Shown piece after piece: positions 1-8,964 of a stretch of 40,174 nt of DNA. The stretch spans positions 68,537-108,710 of the forward strand of contig DINI01000030.1 in NCBI GenBank assembly GCA_002426755.1, in the 5' to 3' direction. The notes beneath the pieces are model-generated. The model saw only the letters and a list, made by a program, of their open reading frames with translations. It was not told the origin of the DNA and made no database searches. Position 1 is the stretch's first letter, and each line of letters begins with the position of its first letter. Both the position numbers and the translations under genes were made by a program. The stretch comes from Flavobacteriaceae bacterium UBA5544 (lineage in GTDB: Bacteria > Bacteroidota > Bacteroidia > Flavobacteriales > Flavobacteriaceae).

Positions 1-1
1 G

Positions 2-1222
2 CAATTTGAAGATGTCGTTTGGCTAGATTCCAATAACCATCATCAACAGCACGGCAATTATGATATGATATTAGCTGTGGATGCCTTTACAGGTATCAAA
101 ACCGATTATCATCAGGCGTTTGATAAACTGAAGGAATATCAAACCATTACCAGAGATTGGATATTTGGATATCTCACCTATGATTTAAAAAATGATTTAG
201 AGGATTTAAAATCAGAAAACCACGATGGATTGGCATTTCCAGAGTTGTATTTTTTTCAGCCGAAGAAGCTTTTTTTAATTAAGGGAACTACTCTGGAAAC
301 CCATTATCTAAATATGGTTGCTGATGAATTGGAACAGGACTTAAAAACAATTAACCAATTCGTGGATTTTACAAAACACGCCGTTCAAGAGGGTGTTAAA
401 ATCAAATTGAGAATTCATAAGGATGAGTATTTCAAAAAAATAAAGAGTTTGTTGTCTCACATCCATCGCGGCGATATTTATGAGGCCAATTTTTGTCAAG
501 AGTTTTATGCCGAAGACACGGAGATTGTTCCTTTGGAAGTGTATGATAAACTCAACAGAATTTCTAGACCACCTTTTGCGACTTTTCTAAAAAGTAATGA
601 TCATTATTTGATGTCGGCATCTCCAGAACGCTATCTTAAAAAGCAAGGAGATACCATCATTTCGCAACCCATCAAAGGAACGGCCAAACGTTCAAGTAAC
701 ATACTTGAGGACCAAGAATTGCGACATCAATTAGAGCATAGTGAGAAAGAACGCAGTGAGAATATCATGATTGTGGATTTGGTCAGGAATGATTTGTCAC
801 AGACAGCCATCAAAGGCACAGTCAAAGTTGAAGAATTGTGCAAAATATACACCTTTGAGCAAGTGCATCAAATGATATCCACAATAACCTCAAAAATTGA
901 CACACACACACATCCCGTTGATGTTATAAAAACCACGTTTCCTATGGGAAGTATGACTGGGGCACCAAAAATTTCGGCCATGAAAATCATTGAATCCCTT
1001 GAAGAAACCAAGCGAGGTTTATATTCTGGAGCTGTTGGTTATTTTACGCCAGATGGGGATTTTGATTTCAATGTGATCATCCGAAGTATTCTTTATAATG
1101 CATCCAAAAAATATGTGTCCTATTCTGTAGGTGGAGCGATTACCTCCAAAAGCAATCCACAAGATGAGTATGAGGAATGCTTGATAAAAGCCAAAGCCAT
1201 GCGAGATGCTTTAGAAAATTAA
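2..1222 (+). CDS. pabB: Aminodeoxychorismate synthase component I (PabB), 5' end outside window
   Basis: Chorismate-binding enzyme that makes 4-amino-4-deoxychorismate for folate synthesis, using ammonia from a PabA-type glutaminase. The reading frame is open to the first base, so the gene begins upstream; the first ATG at 65 lies inside a continuing protein (in-frame residues before it include FEDVVWLDS), and about 407 residues are visible. Family signatures are the PIKGT motif, whose lysine distinguishes PabB from the PIAGT of anthranilate synthase TrpE, followed by the NIMIVDLVRNDLS block, the GSMTGAPK block and a C-terminal RSILYN/GGAITSKSNP segment. No PabA or PabC fusion is present at the visible C-terminus. 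TrpE is the main alternative, made unlikely by PIKGT. Confidence 0.93.
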   Translation, partial: QFEDVVWLDSNNHHQQHGNYDMILAVDAFTGIKTDYHQAFDKLKEYQTITRDWIFGYLTYDLKNDLEDLKSENHDGLAFPELYFFQPKKLFLIKGTTLETHYLNMVADELEQDLKTINQFVDFTKHAVQEGVKIKLRIHKDEYFKKIKSLLSHIHRGDIYEANFCQEFYAEDTEIVPLEVYDKLNRISRPPFATFLKSNDHYLMSASPERYLKKQGDTIISQPIKGTAKRSSNILEDQELRHQLEHSEKERSENIMIVDLVRNDLSQTAIKGTVKVEELCKIYTFEQVHQMISTITSKIDTHTHPVDVIKTTFPMGSMTGAPKISAMKIIESLEETKRGLYSGAVGYFTPDGDFDFNVIIRSILYNASKKYVSYSVGGAITSKSNPQDEYEECLIKAKAMRDALEN

Positions 1223-1243
1223 TGGTTTGTATTTAAATGATTA

Positions 1244-1251
1244 TATATTTG
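1244..1251 (+). promoter_or_regulatory. Bacteroidota -7 promoter box (TATATTTG)
   Basis: Exact match to TAnnTTTG, 13 nt before the ATG at 1265. A TTG at 1227-1229 could be the -33 element, but its 14-nt spacing is shorter than the usual 17-20. Suggests that the lipoprotein gene has its own promoter after pabB. Confidence 0.5.
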
Positions 1252-1264
1252 AAAAAAAAAACGA

Positions 1265-1930
1265 ATGAAAAAGATTATTTGTATTGCACTTTTGGTGATC
1301 GTTAATTTCAGCTGTGTTGAAGAAAAAAACCTGCCCAATCATTTCGATTATGGGAGCATAGAAAACAATACTTACATTAATGATTTTTTTGGCTTTAGAC
1401 TGCCCTACAATAGCGAGTGGAGTGTTTTGGACAAACAGCAGATGTCCAATATTACAAAAGCTGGCAAAGAAATGATTGTGGGCGATGACAATAAGTTAAA
1501 AAAAGTTGTGGATGTGTCTTCAGTTAATCTTGCTGAACTTTTCATGATATTTAAACACGAACTTGGAACAACAACGGAGTTTAATCCTTCATTGGGTATA
1601 AATGCAGAAAACTTAAACCAGTTTCCAAACGTAAAAGAAACAAAAGATTATGTTGTTCAAGCCAAAAACTTCATGGATCAAACAAAAATGAACATCGATT
1701 ACAGACGCGAGGATTATGAGGTTAAAATTGGAAATACATCATTCATTTGTTTGGAAATCTTTAATCTCGATTATAATATTTATCAAGATTATTACGTCAC
1801 ACTAAATAATGGATTCGCAATTTCTATGGTTGTTTCGTATGCCAATGAAGAGGATAAAAATGAAATTAATGCCATGTTAGATAAGATGCAATTCACTAAA
1901 AACGGCAAAGCAAAGACCAAAAAGGGATAA
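1265..1930 (+). CDS. Hypothetical lipoprotein
   Basis: A 221-residue protein with a short hydrophobic signal (residues 3-16) ending in the lipobox VNFSC, so the mature protein should begin at Cys17 and be anchored in the envelope. No catalytic motif is recognised; the mature part is mixed alpha/beta with a basic C-terminal tail (KTKKG). The N-terminal mature part contains FFGFRLPYNSEW, a type of segment seen in small secreted proteins that share folds with PsbP/Mog1-like domains, but this is only a weak resemblance. It sits 42 bp after pabB with its own promoter box and converges on the next gene with only 9 bp between stop codons. Function unknown. Confidence 0.8.
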   Translation: MKKIICIALLVIVNFSCVEEKNLPNHFDYGSIENNTYINDFFGFRLPYNSEWSVLDKQQMSNITKAGKEMIVGDDNKLKKVVDVSSVNLAELFMIFKHELGTTTEFNPSLGINAENLNQFPNVKETKDYVVQAKNFMDQTKMNIDYRREDYEVKIGNTSFICLEIFNLDYNIYQDYYVTLNNGFAISMVVSYANEEDKNEINAMLDKMQFTKNGKAKTKKG

Positions 1931-1939
1931 ATATATCGC

Positions 1940-2632
1940 TCATTCAAGATGTGTCCTGAAGCGTTTTTTTACTTCTTTAAGGATTTTTTCAACACGACGT
2001 GGTTCAATATGCTTTACTTTGGCAATTTCTCTGAAAGTCAATTTTCCAAACGTATATAAGTCCACGATATTTGCAACCCTAATTGGCAACCAATTGTAAA
2101 ATTTACCGACGAGTTTACGGTTTTTGAGTTGTGATTCGGCCTCCAAATCCAAAACGTTGAGAATCCGGCTATTGTGGTCATCAAATACATATACTTCATA
2201 ATCATCGTCATCCTGATGATACGAAATATCGTCCAACTCTTCCAGCATCATGTAATCTTCATCGGCATCAATTGTAAACGATTCTTCCATACGGCGCAAT
2301 TCTTCTTTTAAAAGCGTATTGGTACTGATGGTTTTTTTATGAAAGGCCTCTTTTACAAAAAGTTCCTCCAAATACGTATCGATGGTTTCAAACAATTTTA
2401 ATTTGAGACTGTCAGCTTCTTCATCACAATCATACCCTTTGTCGTATAATTTGATAATGCAATCATCAATCACTCCATTGGAGCAGTATAGGTTTTTTGG
2501 TAAAATCCCAACATTTTCAGCAATGTAGAGTCGTTGTTTAACATAAGGATGTAAATAATGTATAACAGAAAGCACTTTGTTCCCATAATCTTTTCGTGAT
2601 GATTGTTCATCTGTATAATGCGTGGTTTCCAT
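1940..2632 (-). CDS. Sigma-70 region 4-like DNA-binding protein
   Basis: A 230-residue soluble protein. The C-terminal 40 residues (LTFREIAKVKHIEPRRVEKILKEV within about 195-222) look like the helix-turn-helix of sigma-70 region 4 with a basic recognition helix. The N-terminal 110 residues are helical and do not show an obvious region 2 (-10 recognition and core-binding) motif. Between them is a very acidic linker (about residues 115-155, runs of D and E). It may be a divergent sigma factor of a flavobacterial subfamily or a DNA-binding regulator that reuses the fold. It is divergent from tilS, about 122 bp away; a near-consensus minus-strand box (CAACTTTG, 2735-2742) could drive it. Targets unknown. 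Confidence 0.7.
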   Translation of the reverse strand: METTHYTDEQSSRKDYGNKVLSVIHYLHPYVKQRLYIAENVGILPKNLYCSNGVIDDCIIKLYDKGYDCDEEADSLKLKLFETIDTYLEELFVKEAFHKKTISTNTLLKEELRRMEESFTIDADEDYMMLEELDDISYHQDDDDYEVYVFDDHNSRILNVLDLEAESQLKNRKLVGKFYNWLPIRVANIVDLYTFGKLTFREIAKVKHIEPRRVEKILKEVKKRFRTHLE

Positions 2633-2742
2633 ATAAAAATCTTTAAAGTGATGTTTTTAAAGTTACGGAATATTCCATTTAAAATTGAGGGTTTTTGAAA
2701 CTTTAAGTCAAATTTAGATAATTATCAAACCTACCAAAGTTG

Positions 2743-2750
2743 TATATTTG
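2743..2750 (+). promoter_or_regulatory. Bacteroidota -7 promoter box (TATATTTG) 4 nt before the tilS ATG
   Basis: Exact TAnnTTTG match. Only 4 nt separate its last G from the ATG at 2755, so transcription would begin at or next to the start codon, giving a leaderless or near-leaderless mRNA. No well-spaced TTG -33 element is seen. Confidence 0.5.
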
Positions 2751-2754
2751 ATTG

Positions 2755-4065
2755 ATGATTCAAAAATTCAAAACCCATATCGATTCACATTTGCCGTATC
2801 TAAAAAAGGCCAAATTGCTCATTGCCATTTCTGGCGGAATGGATAGTGTGGTATTGACGCATTTATGTCAAAAGTCAGGTTTGAAAATCTCATTGGCACA
2901 TTGCAATTTCAATCTTCGTGGTAAAGAAAGTGATGCTGATGAAGCATCTATTTTGCAATTGGCTGAAGATTTGGAATTGGAAGTTTTCATTGAAAGCTTT
3001 GAAACAGAAAAATTTGCAAAAAAGAACAAACTTTCAACACAGGTTGCGGCCCGGAACTTGCGTTATGATTGGTTTTTTCAATTGGCAGAGCAATTGGATT
3101 TTGATTATATCCTCACGGCACACCACGCTGATGATAATCTCGAAACATTCTTGATTAACTTGACACGAGGTACTGGTTTGGAGGGATTGACAGGAATTCC
3201 TGAAACAAATGGAATTATTGTACGACCGTTGTTGCCCTTTTCCAGGGAAGATTTGGAAGTTTATGCCATCGGAAATAAAATCGAATGGCGCGAAGATAGC
3301 AGTAATGCGTCCAACAAATATTTGAGAAATAAATTACGCCATGATATTGTGCCAACGTTGAAGCAAATGAATCCGCAATTGCTTCAGAATTTTCAAAATA
3401 CAATTGAAAACCTTCAAGAAAGTCAAATGATTGTGGAGGATGCAATCGTGAAAATCCAGAGAAAAGTCGTTTCGGTTGAAGACGAAGTCATAGGATTGGA
3501 TATTGAAAAACTCAAGAAGCTTTCCAATCCTAAAGCTTATCTCTACCAATTGCTCAAGGATTTTAATTTTACGGAATGGGATGATGTTGTCAATCTGTTG
3601 GATGCACAATCTGGGAAACAGGTTTTTTCACCGTCACATCGATTGATTAAGGATAGGGATTTTTTGCTCTTAACAGAATTGGCCAATGACGGAAATGAGG
3701 AAATTATAAGCATTTCCAAAAAAGATAAGAAAATTCAAACGCCCTTTGGAGTTTTGCTTTTTGATGAAGCGGATGCAGTTTCGGCAAATGAAAAGCACAT
3801 CATTTATGTCGATAAAGAAACATTAAAGTATCCTTTGACCATTCGAAAATGGCAAGAAGGCGATTACTTTTATCCTTCAGGTATGAAAGGAAGGAAAAAA
3901 GTCAGTAAATATTTTAAAGATGAGAAATTGTCTTTGATTGAAAAGAAAAGTGCAAGATTATTATGTTCCGACTCTAATATCGTTTGGGTCATCGGCATGC
4001 GGCCTGACGAACGTTTTAAAGTAACTGACCACACCACACAAATTCTAAAGATTGAAATTCGGTAA
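2755..4065 (+). CDS. tilS: tRNA(Ile)-lysidine synthase TilS
   Basis: ATP-dependent enzyme that attaches lysine to C34 of the CAU anticodon of a minor isoleucine tRNA, so that it reads AUA. The N-terminal PP-loop motif SGGMDS is at residues 26-31, followed by the AHCNFNLRGKESDAD and LTAHHADDNLETFLINLTRGTGL blocks typical of TilS, and a C-terminal substrate-binding domain (RKWQEGDYFYPSGMKGRKKVSKYF). Length, 436 residues, is normal for Bacteroidota TilS. I take ATG 2755 as the start; the TTG just before it (2752) is less likely. The stop codon touches the ATG of ade (TAAATG), suggesting co-transcription and coupled translation. Confidence 0.96.
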   Translation: MIQKFKTHIDSHLPYLKKAKLLIAISGGMDSVVLTHLCQKSGLKISLAHCNFNLRGKESDADEASILQLAEDLELEVFIESFETEKFAKKNKLSTQVAARNLRYDWFFQLAEQLDFDYILTAHHADDNLETFLINLTRGTGLEGLTGIPETNGIIVRPLLPFSREDLEVYAIGNKIEWREDSSNASNKYLRNKLRHDIVPTLKQMNPQLLQNFQNTIENLQESQMIVEDAIVKIQRKVVSVEDEVIGLDIEKLKKLSNPKAYLYQLLKDFNFTEWDDVVNLLDAQSGKQVFSPSHRLIKDRDFLLLTELANDGNEEIISISKKDKKIQTPFGVLLFDEADAVSANEKHIIYVDKETLKYPLTIRKWQEGDYFYPSGMKGRKKVSKYFKDEKLSLIEKKSARLLCSDSNIVWVIGMRPDERFKVTDHTTQILKIEIR

Positions 4066-5688
4066 ATGAAATTAAAAGGACGCATCGTCGATATACCCAA
4101 TAAACGTATTTATCCAGGAGAAATAACCCTCGCCAACGGAACCATTACATCTATTGAAGAAAAAGAGCATGATGTTCATCACTATATTCTGCCCGGTTTT
4201 GTAGATGCACACATCCATATCGAAAGTTCGATGCTAGTGCCAAGTGAGTTTGCGCGATTGGCAGTGACTCACGGCACCGTTGCCACCGTTTCTGACCCGC
4301 ACGAAATTGCGAATGTACTTGGCATAGAAGGCGTGGAGTTTATGATTGAAAACGGTAAAAAAGTCCCGTTCAAATTTAACTTCGGAGCTCCATCTTGCGT
4401 GCCTGCTACCAACTTTGAATCGGCTGGGGCAATCATAGACTCCGACGGTATTAAAAAGTTACTTGAAAATCCAGATATCAAATATCTGGCAGAAATGATG
4501 AATTATCCAGGTGTGTTATTTGATGATGATGAAGTGATGAAAAAAATCGCATGGGCAAAACATTACAACAAACCAGTCGATGGCCATGCACCAGGATTGC
4601 GAGGCAAGGACATCACAACATACATCAATGCTGGAATCTCCACGGACCACGAATGCTTCACCTATGAGGAAGGATTGGAAAAACTTCAAAAAGGGATGAA
4701 AGTCCTTATTCGGGAGGGAAGTGCCGCGAAAAACTTCGAGGCGTTGGCCGATTTGATTCCCGAGCATTTTGAACACATGATGTTTTGTAGTGATGATAAA
4801 CATCCTGATGATTTGTTGCTGCATCATATCAATAATCTATGCGCTAGAGCCGTCGCAAAAGGCATGGATGTTTTTCAAGTGTTGCAAATGGCGTGCTTCA
4901 ATCCTGTGAAGCATTATAAGTTGGACGTTGGATTGCTTCAAGTTGGCGATGCTGCAGATTTTATTGTTGTTGAGGACTTAAAGCATTTTAAAACACTTCA
5001 AACCTATATTGATGGGGAATTGGTTTTTGACAATGACAAATCATTGATTCAACCGGCAACTTTCAAAAACCTGAACCATTTCAATACGGATAAAAAGAAA
5101 GTTTCCGATTTTAAAATGACATCTTCAGCAACACAAATTCGAGTCATTGAAGCTTTGGAAGGGCAATTGGTAACGAATGAAATGATAGCGGACAGTTTGA
5201 TAGAAGATGGAAATTTGGTATCCAACGTTAAGGAAGATATTTTGAAAATGACAGTGGTCAATAGATACAACAATGACCAACCATCCATCGCATTCATCAA
5301 AAACTTCGGGATTAAAGAAGGTGCGATTGCATCGTCCGTTGGGCATGATTCACATAACATTATTGCCGTCGGTGTTTCGGATGAAATGATTTGCAAAGCC
5401 GTCAATCTATTGATTGATAACAAAGGTGGTATTTGTGCCATTTCCAATTCGGAGGAAACAGTAGTACCACTTCCTGTAGCGGGTATCATGAGCGACCAAG
5501 ATGGACAAACTATAGGGAAACAATACGCCGAACTCGACAACATGGCGAAACAGATGGGAAGTACGCTTCACGCACCTTATATGACACTTTCCTTTATGGC
5601 ATTGCTTGTCATTCCATCTTTAAAGTTAAGTGATAAAGGTCTTTTTGATGGAAACAAATTTCAATTTAGTGCTGTTGAAATCAATTGA
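4066..5688 (+). CDS. ade: Adenine deaminase
   Basis: Amidohydrolase-superfamily enzyme that deaminates adenine to hypoxanthine for purine salvage. Residues 41-55 (ILPGFVDAHIHIESS) carry the metal-binding HxH (His49, His51) and the IESSM hallmark of AdeC; further family blocks are HGTVATVSDPHEIANVLG, DGHAPGL, STDHECFTYEEG, MFCSDDKHPDDLL and a C-terminal catalytic/cap region with SSVGHDSHNIIAVG. Full length at 540 residues. The ATG follows the tilS stop directly, with no spacer and no separate promoter, so expression probably depends on tilS transcription. No biochemical link between the two is known to me; I infer simple operon packing. Confidence 0.95.
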   Translation: MKLKGRIVDIPNKRIYPGEITLANGTITSIEEKEHDVHHYILPGFVDAHIHIESSMLVPSEFARLAVTHGTVATVSDPHEIANVLGIEGVEFMIENGKKVPFKFNFGAPSCVPATNFESAGAIIDSDGIKKLLENPDIKYLAEMMNYPGVLFDDDEVMKKIAWAKHYNKPVDGHAPGLRGKDITTYINAGISTDHECFTYEEGLEKLQKGMKVLIREGSAAKNFEALADLIPEHFEHMMFCSDDKHPDDLLLHHINNLCARAVAKGMDVFQVLQMACFNPVKHYKLDVGLLQVGDAADFIVVEDLKHFKTLQTYIDGELVFDNDKSLIQPATFKNLNHFNTDKKKVSDFKMTSSATQIRVIEALEGQLVTNEMIADSLIEDGNLVSNVKEDILKMTVVNRYNNDQPSIAFIKNFGIKEGAIASSVGHDSHNIIAVGVSDEMICKAVNLLIDNKGGICAISNSEETVVPLPVAGIMSDQDGQTIGKQYAELDNMAKQMGSTLHAPYMTLSFMALLVIPSLKLSDKGLFDGNKFQFSAVEIN

Positions 5689-5703
5689 ACAAAGAATAAA
5701 TGT

Positions 5704-5747
5704 TCTCAAAAATATCAAATCCCATGTCTCAAATCTAATGTCAAGCA
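5704..5747 (+). repeat. Intergenic heptamer-period repeat upstream of the YheT-like gene
   Basis: Units of 7 bp: TCTCAAA (5704-5710), a 2-nt slip, then TATCAAA, TCCCATG, TCTCAAA, TCTAATG and TCAAGCA in phase from 5713 to 5747. The tract ends one base before the ATG at 5749. The same kind of heptamers, starting with TCT or TCC, precede the amidohydrolase gene at 12776. Confidence 0.6.
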
Positions 5748-5748
5748 A

Positions 5749-6711
5749 ATGCCACTATTAGAATCGACATATCATCCACCTTTTGGTTTCAAGAATGGAT
5801 TCGTTTCAACCGTCTATTCTGGTCTCATTCGACAAGTGAAAGGTGTGGAGCAAACCCGTGAGCGTCTTAACTTATCCGACGGCGATTTCATTGATTTAGA
5901 TTGGAGTCATTCCAAGGACATATCCAAAAAACTCATCGTCTTATTACATGGATTGGAAGGGGATGCCAAACGCCCTTACATGACAGGAACGGCTAAACTT
6001 TTTAACGCAAATGGTATGGATGCCGTTTGTGTTAATTTTAGAGGTTGCAGTGGTGAAGAAAATCTCAAATTTCGTTCATATCATTCAGGAGCCACAGAAG
6101 ATTTGGAGGAGGTTATCAACTGTATACTTAAAACAAAAACCTATTCAGAAATCTATCTAAAAGGTTTTAGTCTTGGCGGAAATGTGGTGTTGAAATATTT
6201 GGGCGAACGCCATGAGGTTCCACAGCAAATCAAAGCAGGTATTGCTATTTCCGTGCCCTGTTATTTAAAAGGGTCATCGGATGAATTGCATAATTTTAAG
6301 AATATTCTCTATCATGACCGTTTTAAACGCCATCTCAAAAGCAAACTAAAAATCAAGCACCAGCAATTCCCAGAGTTGGTGACACAGGAAGACATCAACA
6401 AAATTAAGGCACTAATTGATTTTGATAATGTGTACACGTCAAAAGCACATGGATTTAAAGATGCTTATGATTATTACGAAAAAAGCAGTAGTCTTCAATT
6501 TTTACCAAATATCAAAGTTCCAACACTTATCATTAATGCATTAAATGATTCGTTTCTGTCAGCTGAATGTTATCCAATCAAAGCCGCCAAAGAAAACCCA
6601 CATCTGTATCTTGAAATGCCCAAATATGGAGGGCATGTTGGATTTATTGATAAGAAAAATGTGTACTACACGGAAAAAAGAGCTTTGGAATTCATCAATG
6701 AAAAAGTCTAA
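5749..6711 (+). CDS. YheT-like alpha/beta hydrolase
   Basis: Cytoplasmic alpha/beta-hydrolase of the YheT/ABHD1-3 family, 320 residues, no signal peptide. The fold is marked by LLHGLEGD (oxyanion region), NFRGCSGE, and the nucleophile elbow GFSLGGN with Ser141. Asp267 (NALNDSF) and His296 (GGHVGF) complete the expected catalytic triad. The start MPLLESTYHPP is typical of the family. Its natural substrate is not established; esterase or lipase activity is usually assumed. It lies 60 bp after ade and may be read from the same transcript; its leader consists of the heptamer repeat. A small hairpin overlaps its stop codon. Confidence 0.88.
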   Translation: MPLLESTYHPPFGFKNGFVSTVYSGLIRQVKGVEQTRERLNLSDGDFIDLDWSHSKDISKKLIVLLHGLEGDAKRPYMTGTAKLFNANGMDAVCVNFRGCSGEENLKFRSYHSGATEDLEEVINCILKTKTYSEIYLKGFSLGGNVVLKYLGERHEVPQQIKAGIAISVPCYLKGSSDELHNFKNILYHDRFKRHLKSKLKIKHQQFPELVTQEDINKIKALIDFDNVYTSKAHGFKDAYDYYEKSSSLQFLPNIKVPTLIINALNDSFLSAECYPIKAAKENPHLYLEMPKYGGHVGFIDKKNVYYTEKRALEFINEKV

Positions 6712-6727
6712 AGCCGATTGCTTTTTT
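6710..6727. terminator. Weak terminator-like hairpin between convergent genes
   Basis: AAAGC (6710-6714), a 5-nt loop, GCTTT (6720-6724) and a short T run, overlapping the stop codon of the hydrolase. Only 5 bp of stem, so the call is tentative. Confidence 0.35.
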
Positions 6728-6741
6728 ATTTACATTTTGTT

Positions 6742-8211
6742 TCAATGTCTCAAAGCTTCAGGAAACCCATCAACTACAATTCCCCATAGCATCGGCAACA
6801 CAAAATACACAAAGAGTGTCAAAATGATGATGGAGATGATATTCATCACAAACCCTTTGCTCACCATATCAGGAATTCGTAAATACCCAGACCCAAATAC
6901 CACTGCATTCGGAGGCGTCGCAACAGGCAACATAAACGCACAACTCGCTGCCACCGCAGCACCGACCATCAACACAAATGGATGGATATCCACCGTCAAT
7001 GCCATTGGGGCCAATACAGGCAACAGCATAGCGGTTGTTGCCAAGTTAGAGGTAATTTCAGTAAGGAAATTGACGGCTGCAATCAATAGCAGCACAAGAA
7101 TGATGGTGGTCAATCCAGCAAAAGTGGTCATTTGCCCTCCAATCCATTGTGCCAATCCGCTACTTTCAAAACCATTCGCCAGCGCCATACCACCGCCAAA
7201 CAATAAGATAATGCCCCAGGGTAATTTCACGGCGTCATCCCAATCCATCAACTTGACTTTTTTATCCTTTGAAGGAATCAAAAACAAAATGACTGCAAAT
7301 ACAATAGCAATAATGGTATCATCGAGTTGTGGAAGTATGTCATCAAACAGCAACGACCTAGTAATCCAGAAAAAAGCAGTGGTGCCAAAAACAACGGCAA
7401 CCATTTTCTCTTCATAACTTACTTTTCCCAAAGCGGATTTTAAGCGTTTTATCTCTTGTTTGCCTCCTGGAAATTCCTTCTGTGTAAATTTAAAAGCATA
7501 GGATGTCAAATATTTCCAACAAATCAGCAATAGCAACAGCGCAATTGGAAAGCCAAACATAAACCACTGCAAAAATGTTATCTCGTAGCCATAGGTATCT
7601 AAAACCACACCTGCCAAAACGAGGTTGGGCGGTGTCCCGATTAAGGTGGCAATACCGCCAATGGAGGCACTGTAAGCAATTGCCAACATGAGGGCTTTTC
7701 CAAACAACAGTGTTTCGTTTTCTATGGTTTGGGGGTTGTCTTTTAATTGAGTGATGATGGCAATACCAATAGGCAACATCATCACCGAAGTAGCAGTGTT
7801 GCTAATCCACATGCTTAAAAATGCCGTCGCCACCATAAAACCCAAGATGATTTTTTTGATATCAGAACCAATAAAGTTAATGATATTCAGGGCAATGCGC
7901 CGATGTAGGTTCCATTTTTCAATGGCGATGGCGATGATAAATCCGCCCATATAAAGAAACACATATTTATGCCCGAAAGCACTCGTTGTGGCTCCCAAAT
8001 CCAATCCGCCCGTGAGTGGAAACAACACGATGGGGAGCAAAGCCGTTACGGCAATGGGGATGGCTTCTGTAATCCACCAAATTGCAATCCAAGCCGTCGA
8101 TGCCAAGACGGCTCTGGCCTGCGGCGACAAACCTTCGGGTTTGAAAAACAATAGGATAAGAATGAATAATAATGGGCCTAGTACAAAGCCAATGCGTTTA
8201 GATGTGTTCAT
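6742..8211 (-). CDS. SLC13/DASS family anion symporter
   Basis: Inner-membrane sodium-coupled transporter of the divalent anion:Na+ symporter family (dicarboxylates, sulfate or related anions). The 489 residues contain about 11-12 hydrophobic segments. The N-terminal ASTAWIAIWWITEAIPIAVTALLP stretch and the paired SNTATSVMMLPI and TEITSNLATTAMLLPV segments are the two SNT clamshell motifs that bind sodium and substrate; PVATPPNAVVFGSG near residue 430 is the C-terminal family signature. The substrate cannot be read from sequence. It stands alone, convergent with the hydrolase and divergent from the amidase gene, with a 117-bp region in which I see no exact TAnnTTTG box. Confidence 0.92.
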   Translation of the reverse strand: MNTSKRIGFVLGPLLFILILLFFKPEGLSPQARAVLASTAWIAIWWITEAIPIAVTALLPIVLFPLTGGLDLGATTSAFGHKYVFLYMGGFIIAIAIEKWNLHRRIALNIINFIGSDIKKIILGFMVATAFLSMWISNTATSVMMLPIGIAIITQLKDNPQTIENETLLFGKALMLAIAYSASIGGIATLIGTPPNLVLAGVVLDTYGYEITFLQWFMFGFPIALLLLLICWKYLTSYAFKFTQKEFPGGKQEIKRLKSALGKVSYEEKMVAVVFGTTAFFWITRSLLFDDILPQLDDTIIAIVFAVILFLIPSKDKKVKLMDWDDAVKLPWGIILLFGGGMALANGFESSGLAQWIGGQMTTFAGLTTIILVLLLIAAVNFLTEITSNLATTAMLLPVLAPMALTVDIHPFVLMVGAAVAASCAFMLPVATPPNAVVFGSGYLRIPDMVSKGFVMNIISIIILTLFVYFVLPMLWGIVVDGFPEALRH

Positions 8212-8328
8212 ACTGAAAGATTAGCATAACGAATATATGCATTTTTAAGCGTTCATCGAATAATAACGTAAATGAGCGCATCAATTCTACATTTTTATCT
8301 AAATTTATAGAAACCAAATCCTTTATAA

Positions 8329-8964
8329 ATGATTGTGTTGCTTGACAATGGCCATGGTGGACTCATCAATGGAATTTACCAAACACCTGGAAAACGGTTT
8401 GATTGGAAGACAGATGGTGTATTTTATGAAGGTGAATTCAATCGTGCCATCGTCAATGGAATCATCGAACAACTGACAGCGCTTAAAATTCCTTATGTCA
8501 ACATTGCTCCGGAATATTGGGATGTTCGACTGGAAACCCGTGTGAAGCGAGCAAACGACTATCCTGCAAGCCAAGCGTTTTACTTGAGTATTCATTGTAA
8601 CGCAGGTGGTGGAAGTGGAGGTGAAATATATACGTCCCCAGGGCAGACTAAAAGTGACTTTCTTGCAACTATTTTTGGGGAAGAGTTTATGAAGGCATTT
8701 CCTGGCAAACCTTTAAGAACAGATTATTCTGATGGTGACCTTGATAAGGAACGTCGCTTTTACGTACTCACCAAAACCAAAATGCCAGCCATTCTCACCG
8801 AAAATTTCTTTATGGATAATTATGATGAATTCAAAGAAATCTTGAGCTCAAGGGAAGGGCGTCAAAAAATCATCAATTTTCATGTGAAAGCCATCCAAAG
8901 AGCGCAAAATGAAATTTATAATGTCACCAACATAAAACCTCAAACCTTAAACCAAAATCCATGA
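8329..8964 (+). CDS. N-acetylmuramoyl-L-alanine amidase without signal peptide (Amidase_3)
   Basis: Zinc amidase that cuts the bond between N-acetylmuramic acid and L-alanine in peptidoglycan. The 211 residues are almost only catalytic domain: zinc ligands His9 (NGHGG), Glu34 (YEGEF) and His89 (SIHCNAGG), catalytic Glu158 (AILTENFFMDN). The first strand of the fold begins at residue 2, so there is no signal peptide and no targeting or cell-wall-binding domain, unlike AmiA/B/C-type housekeeping amidases; this resembles phage endolysins. How it would reach the wall is unclear. It overlaps the following lipoprotein gene by 4 bp (ATGA) and heads a four-gene plus-strand unit. Confidence 0.88.
   Translation: MIVLLDNGHGGLINGIYQTPGKRFDWKTDGVFYEGEFNRAIVNGIIEQLTALKIPYVNIAPEYWDVRLETRVKRANDYPASQAFYLSIHCNAGGGSGGEIYTSPGQTKSDFLATIFGEEFMKAFPGKPLRTDYSDGDLDKERRFYVLTKTKMPAILTENFFMDNYDEFKEILSSREGRQKIINFHVKAIQRAQNEIYNVTNIKPQTLNQNP

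Noticed and set aside
5125..5543. Long open frames on the strand opposite to ade, and similar ones opposite to rny and lpdA
   Set aside because: They are shadows of well-supported genes, with no initiation signals or recognisable domains.
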